Notes: generated by a model from the sequence alone, not told the origin. 64,000 nucleotides of DNA from Flavobacterium sp. CF136 (GCF_000282055.1 NZ_AKJZ01000051.1:50388-114387), one strand, 5' to 3'. Positions 18,717 to 32,581 are shown, counted from the first letter of the stretch. Made by a program: numbers and translations.

Positions 18717-21700
18717 TTATTTTTCTTTTACAATCGTAATCGGCCCTAATAATCCGGCTTTCAACAATATTCCTTCCTGCAGTCTGAATGGCGCTGTTGT
18801 CCAGGTTAGCCTTTCTTCTTTTGGTAATTTTTCATCGCCAATCAATCGGTTTGTCCAAGTATTGGTTATTTTAATTTCTATAGTGTTTTTCCCTTTTTTC
18901 AAGGCTTCCGAAATATCTATTTTGTATGGAAAAGTCCAAAGCGTTCCACAATCTTTTCCGTTGATTGAAACTTCTGCGATATTGGCTATTTCACCTAAAT
19001 CCAACCAGAATTTATCTTTAGATTTTCCTTTCCAATTGAATTCTTTTTTATAAACTGCTGTTCCGGAATAGTATTTTATCTGTTCATTTTCAGAAGTGCT
19101 CCAATCGAAAAGTTTGTTTGTTTTTACCACTTCTTTCGGCCCTTTAAATGCTGGATCAAACTGAAGTTCCCAATTTTCATCTAAAACCTGAACTTTTTCA
19201 AATTCAGCTATTTTTCCTTTAGCTAAAAAATCTTTGGTTTCTTCTTTGAAAATTACAAAACCAGATTCGTTAGCCTCTAAAGTCAATGAAACAATTGTTC
19301 TTCCATTTTCAATTTTCCAATTGACTAATGCCGAAGTTTTATCAGTAACCGGATTGTACCATTGTGGCACTTTTCCAGCTATTCTGAAAGAAGCATCAAA
19401 GGTTCTTTTTTGCTCTTTTTGATTCGAAAGAAAATATACTTCTTCGTTATCTGATTTTCTGTGCGCCCACGCAATTGTTTCTGAATCGGCTCTGTTTAAA
19501 TTTGGAAAATAAACATCTTGTGTAATTCCGATGGAAGCAAAATCATTTCCTAGATAAGGTAATTTGACAACCGTTCCTTTTCCGATTTTCCATGAAGGGG
19601 AATTAGCATTATTCCAAATTTCATCAATTACTTTCTGCCATTTTTTTAATTCTTCATCTGAATGCAATCCAGGAAGCATATCGGGTTTTTCATCAACAAA
19701 AACAGTTCCACCTTGTTGAATTAACTGCAGTATTTTTTCGGCGGAAGCCAAAGAGAGTATTTTATTCGGCGCCATTTTGTGACTTCCCGGAAACAATAAA
19801 GCTCCATATTCAATTCCGCCCTCAAAAGTTACTTTTCCGTTTTGAACTTTGGCACGATTGATCAAAACATCTGCATTGAATGAATCGTATTGATAACCAT
19901 TTAGCGGATTAATCCATTGTGATAAATCCGTAATATTTTTAGAATAAGTCACTTCTTTTGGCATTTTTGCAGTTGGCTGACCTTCATTTTCTAAACGGAT
20001 TTTCTCGCTTTCCAATCTTTCTTTTCCAAACACATTCGGAATAAAAGGCACTAATCGATCTGGAACAAAAGAACGGGAAGGAAAATCTTCGCCGATGAAA
20101 ACGGCTAAATCAATGACCGGTTTTCCTTTTTGTAATTGAAACTGTACTCTTTGACAATAATCAAACCAAGCTTTTCCAGGTTTCCACCACGTTTGGTCTC
20201 TTTGGAAAAACGTTCCGATATCATCTAAAGTCATTCCCGGTTTTCTATCCGTCCAAGGATTATGTACAAAAACGTGGTAGAATAAACGGTTGATTCCTAG
20301 AGCATAATTGCGGTCGGCAGTTGTTTTTAAATTTCCAGGATGTTCGTCCCAATCCATTCGCAAAGCCGTGAAAGATTCTGCCTGAATAATATCTTTCCCG
20401 TAAATATGTCCGCCCGAAATGGCATCAACCATATCAAACGGTTTGTCGTGTGTTGGACTTTTTAGCCAAAATTCACCGCCTGGATAATCCACATATTTAT
20501 AATGCAACAAAGCATCACTCATCATCGTTGGTGCGACATTTTCTGAACTTAATTTAACGTTGTGTTCTTTGGCAATCTGAGCGACAGTTCCGTAGAAATT
20601 ATCAGCCACTAAATCGGCAATTGTTTTTCTGACATCATATAAAACTTTCTCTGAAAAATCGGCGCTTTCTACTGGAATTCCAGCCATGACAGGCAGATAT
20701 TCTACAATATCATAACCTCGTCTCTTTTTAAATTCCGTCTGAAAAACCGAAGACCAGTTTTGGCTTCCACATTCCCAACTGTCAAAATGCAGGATTTCCA
20801 ACACTTTTGAAGTCAATTCAGGTCCGGCAGAACGAATCGCTTCTCCAAACCAATGATCGAGTTGAAAACGAATCAATTCAGGATTGAATTTATCGACTTC
20901 CAAACCTTTTCCGGCTCCGCCCGTGGCATTTTCATGTCCGGTAGAAGTATGTCCCATTCGGATAATTTTCCATTTTCCTTTTGGTGCTTTCCAATTCAGA
21001 TTTCCTTCAGCATCAACAAATTTCGATATATTGATGACTTCAGATTTTTTGAATGCTTCAGAAATTGGAATTTGTTTTTCAGTTGTTTCTGGAGTCAAAC
21101 GCCAGATCGCACCTGATTTCCCTTCGTAATTATTTATTAATGACTGATTCGAAAGTGTAATTTTACTGACTTTCAAATTTTGTTTCCATTTGGCGAAATC
21201 CAAATCTTCAGCACCTGGCTCTGTTCCAACAGGATCGTAAACAAATCTGAAATATTTTGCCGTAACAGGCGTAATGGTATGTGTGTTTGGAAAATCCATG
21301 TCCTGCCAGCCGTGACGAGGGGCAATCATTCTTTCGTGGAATTCAAAATGAACTCCGTCATTGCTTACCTCAACAATTAAACGCTGTGCCTGAAAATCCC
21401 TTCCTTTGGTTTCAATGACAATGGATTTGCAGGTAAACGGTTTTTCAAATTCATATTGAATCCATCCTTTTTCGGCAAACTTGAAATTTTCGTCTTTTTT
21501 ACGATCAGCCAAAAACGAGGCATCTGTATTATTGGATGTTGTAACTTTTGGCAACTGAATTTGAGAACTGGTTTGAAATTCTTTTATTGGAATAGCAAAA
21601 GTCGCAATATCTTTATAATAGTCTTTGTAATGTTCGGGAACTGGCAATTTGGCAACAATTGTTTTGCCTCCGGCAATTTCCGTTGTTGACCAAACTACTT

Positions 21701-22109
21701 TTTGCATCGACTTCTCGGGTGTAATCCATGGACCTCCTGCAACAGCAAAACCGTCTGCTCCGTGAAAAGCCAGTTTCAAACCTAAACGATCTGCTTCTTT
21801 AAAAGCCCAATGAATCATGTCCCAAAATTCCGGCGTCAACTGCAAAACCGGCGGATCTATCAATGGCGGATTTGCCGGACCTTTAATTGTCATTAAATAC
21901 GCACCTGCAATTCCGGCTTGTTTCATCGCTTCTAAATCGGCTGAGATTCCGGGTTTGGAATAGGCTGATTTCATCCAATACCAGTATACCCATGGTTTTG
22001 AGGATTCGATGGTGGGCTGAAACTCCGTTATTTCTTTTTTATGGACTTCTTGTGCGGAAACGAATCCCACAATGAGTAGTATAAAAAAGAGGTGTTTTTT
22101 TTGAAACAT
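18717..22109 (-). CDS. Alpha-L-rhamnosidase (GH106)
   Basis: Releases non-reducing-end L-rhamnose from rhamnogalacturonan or side-chain oligosaccharides. Signal peptide 1-19. The TIM-barrel part begins near residue 40 with the GH106 block PWVYWYWMKSAYSKPGISAD and LKLAFHGADGFAVAGGPWIT. The inserted and C-terminal beta-sandwich domains follow, ending in a GH2-like jelly roll (VSINGKDCGTLWTFPYKIDI). The length of 1130 residues is typical for GH106 in Bacteroidota. It has no lipobox, so it is probably periplasmic. It is one of two rhamnosidases here; the other belongs to GH78. Confidence 0.88.
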   Translation of the reverse strand: MFQKKHLFFILLIVGFVSAQEVHKKEITEFQPTIESSKPWVYWYWMKSAYSKPGISADLEAMKQAGIAGAYLMTIKGPANPPLIDPPVLQLTPEFWDMIHWAFKEADRLGLKLAFHGADGFAVAGGPWITPEKSMQKVVWSTTEIAGGKTIVAKLPVPEHYKDYYKDIATFAIPIKEFQTSSQIQLPKVTTSNNTDASFLADRKKDENFKFAEKGWIQYEFEKPFTCKSIVIETKGRDFQAQRLIVEVSNDGVHFEFHERMIAPRHGWQDMDFPNTHTITPVTAKYFRFVYDPVGTEPGAEDLDFAKWKQNLKVSKITLSNQSLINNYEGKSGAIWRLTPETTEKQIPISEAFKKSEVINISKFVDAEGNLNWKAPKGKWKIIRMGHTSTGHENATGGAGKGLEVDKFNPELIRFQLDHWFGEAIRSAGPELTSKVLEILHFDSWECGSQNWSSVFQTEFKKRRGYDIVEYLPVMAGIPVESADFSEKVLYDVRKTIADLVADNFYGTVAQIAKEHNVKLSSENVAPTMMSDALLHYKYVDYPGGEFWLKSPTHDKPFDMVDAISGGHIYGKDIIQAESFTALRMDWDEHPGNLKTTADRNYALGINRLFYHVFVHNPWTDRKPGMTLDDIGTFFQRDQTWWKPGKAWFDYCQRVQFQLQKGKPVIDLAVFIGEDFPSRSFVPDRLVPFIPNVFGKERLESEKIRLENEGQPTAKMPKEVTYSKNITDLSQWINPLNGYQYDSFNADVLINRAKVQNGKVTFEGGIEYGALLFPGSHKMAPNKILSLASAEKILQLIQQGGTVFVDEKPDMLPGLHSDEELKKWQKVIDEIWNNANSPSWKIGKGTVVKLPYLGNDFASIGITQDVYFPNLNRADSETIAWAHRKSDNEEVYFLSNQKEQKRTFDASFRIAGKVPQWYNPVTDKTSALVNWKIENGRTIVSLTLEANESGFVIFKEETKDFLAKGKIAEFEKVQVLDENWELQFDPAFKGPKEVVKTNKLFDWSTSENEQIKYYSGTAVYKKEFNWKGKSKDKFWLDLGEIANIAEVSINGKDCGTLWTFPYKIDISEALKKGKNTIEIKITNTWTNRLIGDEKLPKEERLTWTTAPFRLQEGILLKAGLLGPITIVKEK

Positions 22110-22132
22110 TATTATTGTTATTATCCGTTTGC

Positions 22133-22197
22133 TTTGTCATTCCGAAGGAATCTCACGTTAGTTGTTCCAGTTACAGAGATTCTTACGGAATGACAAA
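22133..22197. repeat. TCATTCCG-type intergenic palindrome
   Basis: Arms 22133-22154 and 22176-22197 match at 20 of 22 positions (core TTTGTCATTCCG and GAATCTC). It lies in the 104-bp gap between the GH2 and GH106 genes. This is a recognisable dispersed Flavobacterium repeat. Confidence 0.65.
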
Positions 22198-22213
22198 CTG
22201 TACTTTTAAAAAT

Positions 22214-25594
<3,381 letters not shown>

Positions 25595-25629
25595 TTACTA
25601 TTTAAATCTTAATACTTGATTCTGTTTAC

Positions 25630-26760
25630 TTAATTCTTCTTAACCTTCTCTGGCGGAGCCACAAAATTCATTTTACTTTTCCCTAAATCCTTCGAAGTTG
25701 CTACTGCAATTCCTCTTTGTTCTGCTTTATTCACTGCACAGTAAAAATGATAGACAACGCCGTCGTGTTTTACCACAAATGATTTGTGTGCAAACATATT
25801 GTCATAAGGCTCAGAAGATTTAATTAAATCATCGCCCTTCCAGTCGGTCCAGTTTACTAAATCATTTGAAACTGCAAAACGGTTAAACGCACCTTGATTC
25901 CAACCCGTCCAAAAAGCTCCAAAATAGAACATCACCCAAGTATCATTAATACGCTGAATATAGGCATCTCCCGAGATTCCTTTATGATGATTGATTAACG
26001 GTTTATTGCCATATCGCTTCCATTGTTTCATATCGTTGGATACTGCCATCGCAATACGCTCTGCGCCTTTAGCAGGATTTAAACTATCGCCACGGGCATT
26101 ATAATACATGATAAAATTGTGCCCTGTTACTTTATCCTTATCACGAATCACACTGTTTTTGTACATCGTACTATTATCCCACCACTTAGCATCTTTATCT
26201 TTTGGTGTCAAAACTGGATTTTCCAATCTTTGAAATTCGTGTGGTTTTGTCGGTGCTTCTTTAGTATAAGCCATCCCAATTGATAAAACGCCTGCTTCGT
26301 AACCTTTACTATCTCCGCCAAAGTAACTCATCCAGTATTTATCATCGTATTTTTCCCATTCGTAACTTCCGCCCCAAGTCATGTCTTGCAGTGAAATATA
26401 GCCCGCTTTTTGGTTGACATCCCAGTGTTTTTCATTCTCTGAAAAAGACATCACTTTTCCTAAATATTTCCAGTCCAGTAAATTATCACTTTCTGCCAGC
26501 CAGGTTTCGTAACCTCTTCCGTCATAAATTAAATACGTCATATACCATTTGCCATCTTTTCGAAAAACGCTCGGACAATCCATTTTATAAGAGTTGTCCG
26601 TTGGCACCATCACCAAACCATATTTATAAGGCGTTTTGATTTCGTTGTAAATCTCCTGCATTACGGTTTCGTTGATTTCTCTTTTCTTGTATTTGGTTGC
26701 ACAGCTTATAATTGACAAAGCTGTGATTCCAAGTACGATATATTTAATTGAATTTTTCAT
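25630..26760 (-). CDS. Five-bladed beta-propeller glycosidase-like lipoprotein
   Basis: A predicted glycoside hydrolase of the GH43/GH117/GH130-like propeller clan, probably an exo-enzyme on side chains. Lipoprotein signal ending SIISC, acylated Cys20. Propeller blades are visible as repeats of the kind DCPSVFRKDGKWYMTY, DLVNWTDWKGDD and DMKQWKRYGNKPL. The Asp in DCPSVF is at the position used as catalytic base in GH43-like enzymes. 376 residues. The exact family cannot be fixed by eye. It lies between two other debranching-enzyme genes in the same run. Confidence 0.72.
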   Translation of the reverse strand: MKNSIKYIVLGITALSIISCATKYKKREINETVMQEIYNEIKTPYKYGLVMVPTDNSYKMDCPSVFRKDGKWYMTYLIYDGRGYETWLAESDNLLDWKYLGKVMSFSENEKHWDVNQKAGYISLQDMTWGGSYEWEKYDDKYWMSYFGGDSKGYEAGVLSIGMAYTKEAPTKPHEFQRLENPVLTPKDKDAKWWDNSTMYKNSVIRDKDKVTGHNFIMYYNARGDSLNPAKGAERIAMAVSNDMKQWKRYGNKPLINHHKGISGDAYIQRINDTWVMFYFGAFWTGWNQGAFNRFAVSNDLVNWTDWKGDDLIKSSEPYDNMFAHKSFVVKHDGVVYHFYCAVNKAEQRGIAVATSKDLGKSKMNFVAPPEKVKKN

Positions 26761-26773
26761 TTTGGTTTATAGT

Positions 26774-26802
26774 TCTCGCAAAGGCGCTAAGGCGCAAAGT
26801 TT
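26774..26802. repeat. GCAAAGGCGC direct-repeat element
   Basis: Two tandem AAGGCGC units inside CGCAAAGGCGCTAAGGCGC, in the 78-bp gap between two propeller genes. Repeats of this type are scattered through Bacteroidota genomes. Confidence 0.5.
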
Positions 26803-26838
26803 CTTTTCTCTTTATTCTTTATTCTATTTTCTCAAATC

Positions 26839-28521
26839 TTATTTTAATTCTTTTAACCTCGATTCCATTACGTCTTTATTCAACTTCACTTTTATCATTC
26901 CTGTAGGGTGAAACCTTCTTTTCAAATCAATCGCATTATATACAATCGTGTAAACATCATTTCCTTCGGGAATCAAGCAAAGCGGAGTTCTCATGATATC
27001 CCACCATTTATCCACTTTGGTTTCTATTGGCAAATAATGCGCTTCTCCCCAATTAATTCCATCTTTTGAAAGTGTATATCCAATCATATTTGGCAAATGA
27101 TGTCCCCAGCCTTCTGGGCCTCCATCAAAAACGGCAATATACAAACCGTTTGGCAACTGACTCACAATCGGATTTTCGACAAATTGCGGATGTATCGTTT
27201 TTATCGGTTCCAAACCTTTGTTTAATCTTGTCCAAGGTCCTTCTAAACTTTTGGATTCGGCTAAAGCCACAAACCAGCCTTTTCCGGATTTCTTAGGATA
27301 ATCTGCCCAAGATTCAAATGGGTAAGCTCCGCTGTAAAAACCGAAATATTTATCCCCAACTTTATACGGAAAAAAAGAAGCCACTCCCTGACGGCCTTCC
27401 CAAGGCTGAGAATCCAATCCTGGTTCCATAATAATGCCCATATCTTTGTATGGACCGCCAATTCCGTTGATTCCTTCAACAGTCGATTCACAACGCCAGA
27501 TTCTACCAAAAGAATGATTCGGCTGAATTTCTTTATGAACCGTATATGCTAAATAATAACCGTACCATTTGTTTACTTTTTCGTTAAAAACCGGCATATA
27601 CGACCAAATAGCACCACGACGATCGTTCATTGGATTATCATCTTCGGTAATCGCATAAGTTCCGCTGGCCTGGTAAATCGTCGATTCTCTTTTCCAGTGA
27701 ATCGCGTCTTTACTCGTCCAGTGACCAATTTTGGTTTTTACACGATCATAATACATTTCCACTCCTTTTTCTCCTGCTCTTTCGGTTGGAAACATATGAT
27801 AGGTATCACCAATTTTTACAACTCGTCCACCTTCAAAACCTCCCTGAATACCTTCTGTCCCAGACATTCCTTCATCGATAACAGGTTTGTTTTCTCCTCC
27901 GATGATTTCAAAAAGCGGCTTCTCATCTGAAACCCCTTCAATGATATAGGTTGGATTCCAAAGTTTTCCGTCTAATAACTGGGCATTTCTTGTTGTCAGT
28001 TGCTGACTGTTTTTTACCACCCCTAAAATGGCAAACAATCCTTTTGCATTTGGCAGAATGGTGTGCGTTCCTTTTGCAAAAGCAATAGCATATACATTTA
28101 CAGGAGCTAAACCTGTGATTGTTGCTCCATTTTCAATAATCAATTTGCCATTCTCTATCGCATTCGGCTGAAGATATTCCTTGTTATTTGTTTCCTGAAA
28201 AACACCAACCAAAACCTGAACCGGTTCCTTAAATTTTAACTGTAAAGGCGTGTTTGTGTCTTTTTTATATTTATCCAAAGGAAGTTCAATACCTGTTAAT
28301 CCTTGTAATTCCGGAGCCAAACCAACTATATTGTGTTTACTTCCTGAAAAAACGTGAGCGTACTGAATCGCTTTGAAAGTTTTGTAATTGGATTTTACAA
28401 TTTCAAAAGTTGCTGGCTTCCATGCTGTGTTTTGGGCTTCTGCAAACTGAATGCAGATTGAAAACAACACCAGAAAAGCTGTTTTTAATTTGAAATTGTA
28501 TTTTGTGTTTTTTGAAAACAT
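26839..28521 (-). CDS. Beta-propeller glycosidase-like protein with N-terminal beta-domain
   Basis: Start set at 28521 (MFSKNTKYNFKLKTAFLVLF), which opens a proper signal peptide ending AEAQ. The longer reading to 28602 adds 27 polar residues encoded within an intergenic repeat. The first 190 residues form a beta-rich domain; from about 220 on, a propeller is visible with blades such as GGRVVKIGDTYHMFPTE, IGHWTSKDAIHWKRES and LAESKSLEGPWTRLN. Related to GH43-like enzymes of unknown specificity. 560 residues. It is adjacent to the lipoprotein propeller encoded at 25630-26760, and the two may act on successive linkages. Confidence 0.65.
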   Translation of the reverse strand: MFSKNTKYNFKLKTAFLVLFSICIQFAEAQNTAWKPATFEIVKSNYKTFKAIQYAHVFSGSKHNIVGLAPELQGLTGIELPLDKYKKDTNTPLQLKFKEPVQVLVGVFQETNNKEYLQPNAIENGKLIIENGATITGLAPVNVYAIAFAKGTHTILPNAKGLFAILGVVKNSQQLTTRNAQLLDGKLWNPTYIIEGVSDEKPLFEIIGGENKPVIDEGMSGTEGIQGGFEGGRVVKIGDTYHMFPTERAGEKGVEMYYDRVKTKIGHWTSKDAIHWKRESTIYQASGTYAITEDDNPMNDRRGAIWSYMPVFNEKVNKWYGYYLAYTVHKEIQPNHSFGRIWRCESTVEGINGIGGPYKDMGIIMEPGLDSQPWEGRQGVASFFPYKVGDKYFGFYSGAYPFESWADYPKKSGKGWFVALAESKSLEGPWTRLNKGLEPIKTIHPQFVENPIVSQLPNGLYIAVFDGGPEGWGHHLPNMIGYTLSKDGINWGEAHYLPIETKVDKWWDIMRTPLCLIPEGNDVYTIVYNAIDLKRRFHPTGMIKVKLNKDVMESRLKELK

Positions 28522-28544
28522 TGTTTTTTGTTTTTTTGATTTTT

Positions 28545-28670
28545 TTGTCATTTCGATCGAAGAGAGAAATAACACTAGGAATTCCTCAACAATAGTCGAC
28601 AATCTTGTCGTTACGAGTGTGATTTACTTCGTCTGTCGCTATCGCTCGAGTCTCGTTCCCGAAATGACAA
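28545..28670. repeat. TTGTCATTTCG-bounded intergenic repeat element
   Basis: Ends TTGTCATTTCG (28545-28555) and CGAAATGACAA (28660-28670) are perfect inverted copies, enclosing about 100 bp with inner short palindromes (GTCGACAATCTTGTCG). It has the size and form of a small non-coding mobile or REP-like element of Flavobacterium. It fills the gap between the GH78 and propeller genes. Confidence 0.6.
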
Positions 28671-28733
28671 ACTGGAGGTCACTAACTAAACTAATCGCTA
28701 AGAACTAATTACTAGGGACTAATCACTAATAAC

Positions 28734-30914
28734 TCAAATCGCTTTATAACTTACTTTATACTCCACATTCGGTTTTACAATCAATTGGTATTTATTTTTT
28801 GCCAATTCCGTAATCACTCCTGAACTCGCTTTTGGTTTGCTTGAACTTTCAAAAACCAATTTTCCTTCGCCTTCAGATGTTTTTACTTTAATCTCAGATT
28901 TACTCACATACAAAGCCACTTCTCCGTTCGGCGTTGGCACTTTTCCTTCCATCCATTGTAAACCACCCAAATTTGGTTTGATTTCATATTCTGCATAACC
29001 TGGAGCAGTTGGTTTTACACCTAAATAATATTTTCCCAGCAAATAAATTGGGCTGGAACCCCAGGCGTGACAAAGACTTTTTCCATAAGGGCGTCCATAC
29101 ATCGCTAAATGTTCTGTTCCTTTTTTGTTTGGATTGTATTCTTCCCAAAAAGAAGTAGCTCCCTCTTTTAGCATACCGCCCCAATAGTCTTTCATTTCTT
29201 TCAGCACATAATCTTGTTCGCCCATAGCGCACAAGGCTTCCAACTCGTAAAAACGCATGTAGGGTGTTGTAATTTTCAGCACTTTATCATTAAGCAACAC
29301 CTTATTTTTTATACTTTGTTTTTGTTCTTCATTAAAATAATTGAAAAAAATACCGAACATATTAGCATATCTGGTTACAATATCCTGCATTTTACCATCG
29401 ATACGCTGATGCTTCATCACGTTTTCTTTCTTGTCCCAAAACACATCAAATAATTTTGTTTTTAAATCATCTGATAATTTTTGATACTGTTTTTGATCTT
29501 CGTTTTCACCTGCAATTTTAGCACTAACTGCCATGGCTTCTAAACTTCTCGCTAAAAGCATTTGCTCAAAACTCACTTCACCGGTTTTTGGTAATCCATT
29601 CGCCCAATCAATAAAAACCCAATCCCCTTCTAATGGTTCCAAAAATCCGTTTTTGTTTCTTCTTTCCAAGCAGAATTCCATCAATGATTTCATTCGTGGA
29701 TAAAAAGTTTTGATAAATTTCGTGTCGCCTGTGTGCAAATAGTAATCATAAACACCCACAAACCAATAGAGCGAATAGTCCATTATGATATTGACATGAG
29801 CCGTCACAGGATCTTTACCACGAAGAGCCAACAGGGTTCGTTCTACAGAAGCCGAATCAAAGAACAAATAATAATTCATTAAATAACTTTGATAAGCGTC
29901 GCCCGACCAAACCCAACGGTCGCGTTTGATTCCGTCTATAAAAAATTCGCGGGACGTTAAATGCATCGTGTAAGCAGACACATCCCAAATTTTATTCAAT
30001 TGCTCGTCAGAAGATTTGAATGCACCACGATAATCTAATGGCAAATATTCATAAAGCATCGAAATAGAATCATATTTTACTCCTGCATCTGTCTGCACCT
30101 GAACATAACGGAATGCTTTGGATCCATTATGGGTGTAGATTTCAGGCTGGTTTCCATCAAAAGATAAATGGTCTAATGTTTCGCATTTGGCAGAATCAAG
30201 GGCTTCCTCACGAGATTCACCATAATAAAGTGCTACTTTACCTTTTCCTTTTAAACCGTGAATTTTAATGTAACCAAAAGTTTCTTTACCAAAATCGACT
30301 AACTGACCTGACCCTATTTTCTCTGTTTTTTTCGCACTCAAAGGTTTGGTTGTCAGTTTAAATCCGGAAGGTTTATTCTCAGGTGAATTAAAATTCCAAG
30401 AACCAACAGGCACCCATGGTGTACCAGATTGTTGTGCTTTTCCATTTTCATCAATCCAAAGTTTATCTTCATTGGTCACTTTCCAAGATGCATCAGATTT
30501 CACATACTTACCAGCAATATAAATAGCCGGCAACACTTCTTGATTGTAAACTTTAAAGGAAATTTTGTGTTTTCCTGCAGGAATTTTTATTGATTTTGGT
30601 TGTCCGTAAATTTGGACACCATCTAAAAGTAATTGAAAAGACCCTTCTGAGTAAATTTTTGCCTCGTCTGGTACTGGAATATCTACTTCTGTTTGAAAAG
30701 TCACCAAAGCATAAGGACTGTAATATTGCCAAAGCGGTGGAAATACTGCTTCGCGTTCTGTACGTCTTACCTGCATTTTATTACTTAACCAAACTTCAAA
30801 ATCTCCAGGATAATAAATCCATGTTTGAGCCGAAGCCATTTCGGATAAAAATAATAATGCGATAACACAAGCAGTCGTTTTAAAACGTTGACCTAAAGAA
30901 ATAAATATGACCAT
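28734..30914 (-). CDS. Alpha-L-rhamnosidase (GH78)
   Basis: Releases terminal alpha-L-rhamnose. Signal peptide about 1-30 (core ACVIALLFLSEMASAQ). The N-terminal half is two beta-sandwich domains; the (alpha/alpha)6 barrel has the GH78 hallmark DGIKRDRWVWSGDA, which contains the general-acid region, and the C-terminal region has the family block LCHAWGSSPIYLLGKYYLGV. The length of 726 residues is at the short end for GH78. The gene starts one base after the stop of the symporter gene, so the two are translationally coupled. This links rhamnose release to import. Confidence 0.88.
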   Translation of the reverse strand: MVIFISLGQRFKTTACVIALLFLSEMASAQTWIYYPGDFEVWLSNKMQVRRTEREAVFPPLWQYYSPYALVTFQTEVDIPVPDEAKIYSEGSFQLLLDGVQIYGQPKSIKIPAGKHKISFKVYNQEVLPAIYIAGKYVKSDASWKVTNEDKLWIDENGKAQQSGTPWVPVGSWNFNSPENKPSGFKLTTKPLSAKKTEKIGSGQLVDFGKETFGYIKIHGLKGKGKVALYYGESREEALDSAKCETLDHLSFDGNQPEIYTHNGSKAFRYVQVQTDAGVKYDSISMLYEYLPLDYRGAFKSSDEQLNKIWDVSAYTMHLTSREFFIDGIKRDRWVWSGDAYQSYLMNYYLFFDSASVERTLLALRGKDPVTAHVNIIMDYSLYWFVGVYDYYLHTGDTKFIKTFYPRMKSLMEFCLERRNKNGFLEPLEGDWVFIDWANGLPKTGEVSFEQMLLARSLEAMAVSAKIAGENEDQKQYQKLSDDLKTKLFDVFWDKKENVMKHQRIDGKMQDIVTRYANMFGIFFNYFNEEQKQSIKNKVLLNDKVLKITTPYMRFYELEALCAMGEQDYVLKEMKDYWGGMLKEGATSFWEEYNPNKKGTEHLAMYGRPYGKSLCHAWGSSPIYLLGKYYLGVKPTAPGYAEYEIKPNLGGLQWMEGKVPTPNGEVALYVSKSEIKVKTSEGEGKLVFESSSKPKASSGVITELAKNKYQLIVKPNVEYKVSYKAI

Positions 30915-30915
30915 A

Positions 30916-32496
30916 TTAATTGAAATTAAAAATGAGGTATAAACTCAAAATGGTTAGTCCCAATAAAGCAAACAAAATCTTCACTCGTTTACTGGTTTTA
31001 GGAACATCGGTTTCACTAACAAAATTAGTTTCCGGATTTTTATCTGCTAATGAAATAATAATCGCCGCAACCAATAAAACAGCAAAAATGTAAAATGATA
31101 TTAATAAAAAGTGAGGCCAAATTTTATAAACATCCGCAGGGAAAATCCATAAATATAAAACTCCAACGAATAAACTAAAGGCCGAACCCCAAGATAAAAT
31201 TCCATTCACGGCTTTCTTGGTAGTACGTTTCCAGAAAATACTCAATAAAAACACCACTGATAATGATGGTGCCAAAAATCCTAGTACCGCCTGAAAAATA
31301 TTAAATAAATTTTGTCCCTTGATATTATCGATAGCCACAGCGATAAGAATGGCAAATACACACCCTGCTGCAACAGTAATACGTCCAATTTTAATTTGTT
31401 GCTGGATTGATGCCGTTGGATTGATTTTTTTTACATAAATATCATTGGTGTAAACCGTACTCAAGGCATTCAACGATGATCCAATTGTTGCCACCAATAC
31501 AGCAATCATCACGCAAATCACTAAACCGTTCATTCCGCTTGGGAATAAATTAGTCACCATTGTCATATAAGCCAAATCTGAATTTTCACCTAACTCTGGA
31601 TACAAAACAGAACACAGAATTCCCGGCAAAATAAACAATGGCAATGCCATCACTTTTAGCCATCCTATAAAATTAACCCCCAATTGTCCCTGTTCCAAAT
31701 TTTTTGCTCCCAAAACACTTTGCACCATCGATTGATCGGTGCAAAAGAAAGCTACTGCAGACACAGGATATCCCAATAAAATAGCAGGCCAAGGATAATG
31801 TGCATCATCTGCCGGCTGTACTAAATTCCAGAAATTAGAAGGCGTTTTTGCAATCAAAGCTTCGATTCCGCCTACTTTCTGTAAACCTAAATAAGAAAGT
31901 GTAAGTGAAACGACAATTAACAAAATCATCTGAAAAACATTCACTTTGGCAATGGCTTTCAAGCCTCCGGCAAAAGTAAAAATCCCTGAAAAAATCACCA
32001 AAACAGTCACACTCTGCCACATTGGAATCCCTAAAATCTGGCGTACCAAAATACCCCCACTAAACAATCCCAACGACAACCAGCTTACTAAAATTTTCAC
32101 CATAGCGTACCAAGCCAAAATGGTCTGAGTACTGTCGCCATAGCGTTTCCCCATATATTCGGGCATAGTGCTGACTTTACTGGCAATATATTTAGGTGCA
32201 AAAACAATGGCTAGCAATAATAAAAACACAAAAGCGTACCATTCGAAATTTCCTGCTACAATTCCGGTTGCGTAACCAATACTGGCAAAAGCCAATAATG
32301 ATGAAGGACCAACGTTTGTTCCCCACATATTGAAGCCGATGTTGTACCAGTTCAGCGAATTTCCCGCCATAAAAAGCGTTTCATTCTTCTTGCTTTGCTT
32401 CACGCTCACCACATAACCAATGACCAATAAGATCACCAAATAAACAGCAACTATTATAAAATCTAAGGCCGTTAACTTATCGTAGATGCTGTTCAT
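30916..32496 (-). CDS. Sodium:solute symporter (SSS family)
   Basis: Inner-membrane sodium-coupled sugar or sugar-acid importer. Around 13-14 hydrophobic segments are visible over 526 residues, beginning with ALDFIIVAVYLVILLVIGYV. The SSS-type sequence WYNIGFNMWGTNVGPSSLLA marks the first repeat. The substrate is probably a monosaccharide or disaccharide released by the neighbouring rhamnosidases. The close coupling with the GH78 gene supports a rhamnose-containing product, but sequence alone cannot decide. There is no other transporter in this minus-strand run. Confidence 0.88.
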   Translation of the reverse strand: MNSIYDKLTALDFIIVAVYLVILLVIGYVVSVKQSKKNETLFMAGNSLNWYNIGFNMWGTNVGPSSLLAFASIGYATGIVAGNFEWYAFVFLLLLAIVFAPKYIASKVSTMPEYMGKRYGDSTQTILAWYAMVKILVSWLSLGLFSGGILVRQILGIPMWQSVTVLVIFSGIFTFAGGLKAIAKVNVFQMILLIVVSLTLSYLGLQKVGGIEALIAKTPSNFWNLVQPADDAHYPWPAILLGYPVSAVAFFCTDQSMVQSVLGAKNLEQGQLGVNFIGWLKVMALPLFILPGILCSVLYPELGENSDLAYMTMVTNLFPSGMNGLVICVMIAVLVATIGSSLNALSTVYTNDIYVKKINPTASIQQQIKIGRITVAAGCVFAILIAVAIDNIKGQNLFNIFQAVLGFLAPSLSVVFLLSIFWKRTTKKAVNGILSWGSAFSLFVGVLYLWIFPADVYKIWPHFLLISFYIFAVLLVAAIIISLADKNPETNFVSETDVPKTSKRVKILFALLGLTILSLYLIFNFN

Positions 32497-32581
32497 AATC
32501 CGTATTTAATTTTTAAATTAATTTTTAAGAATCTTTCTTAAAAAGTAAAGAACCATTCTCAATACAAATATTAAATTTACT

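Noticed and set aside
28545..28670. An insertion sequence
   Set aside because: It has inverted ends but no transposase frame and only about 126 bp, so it is called a small non-coding repeat.
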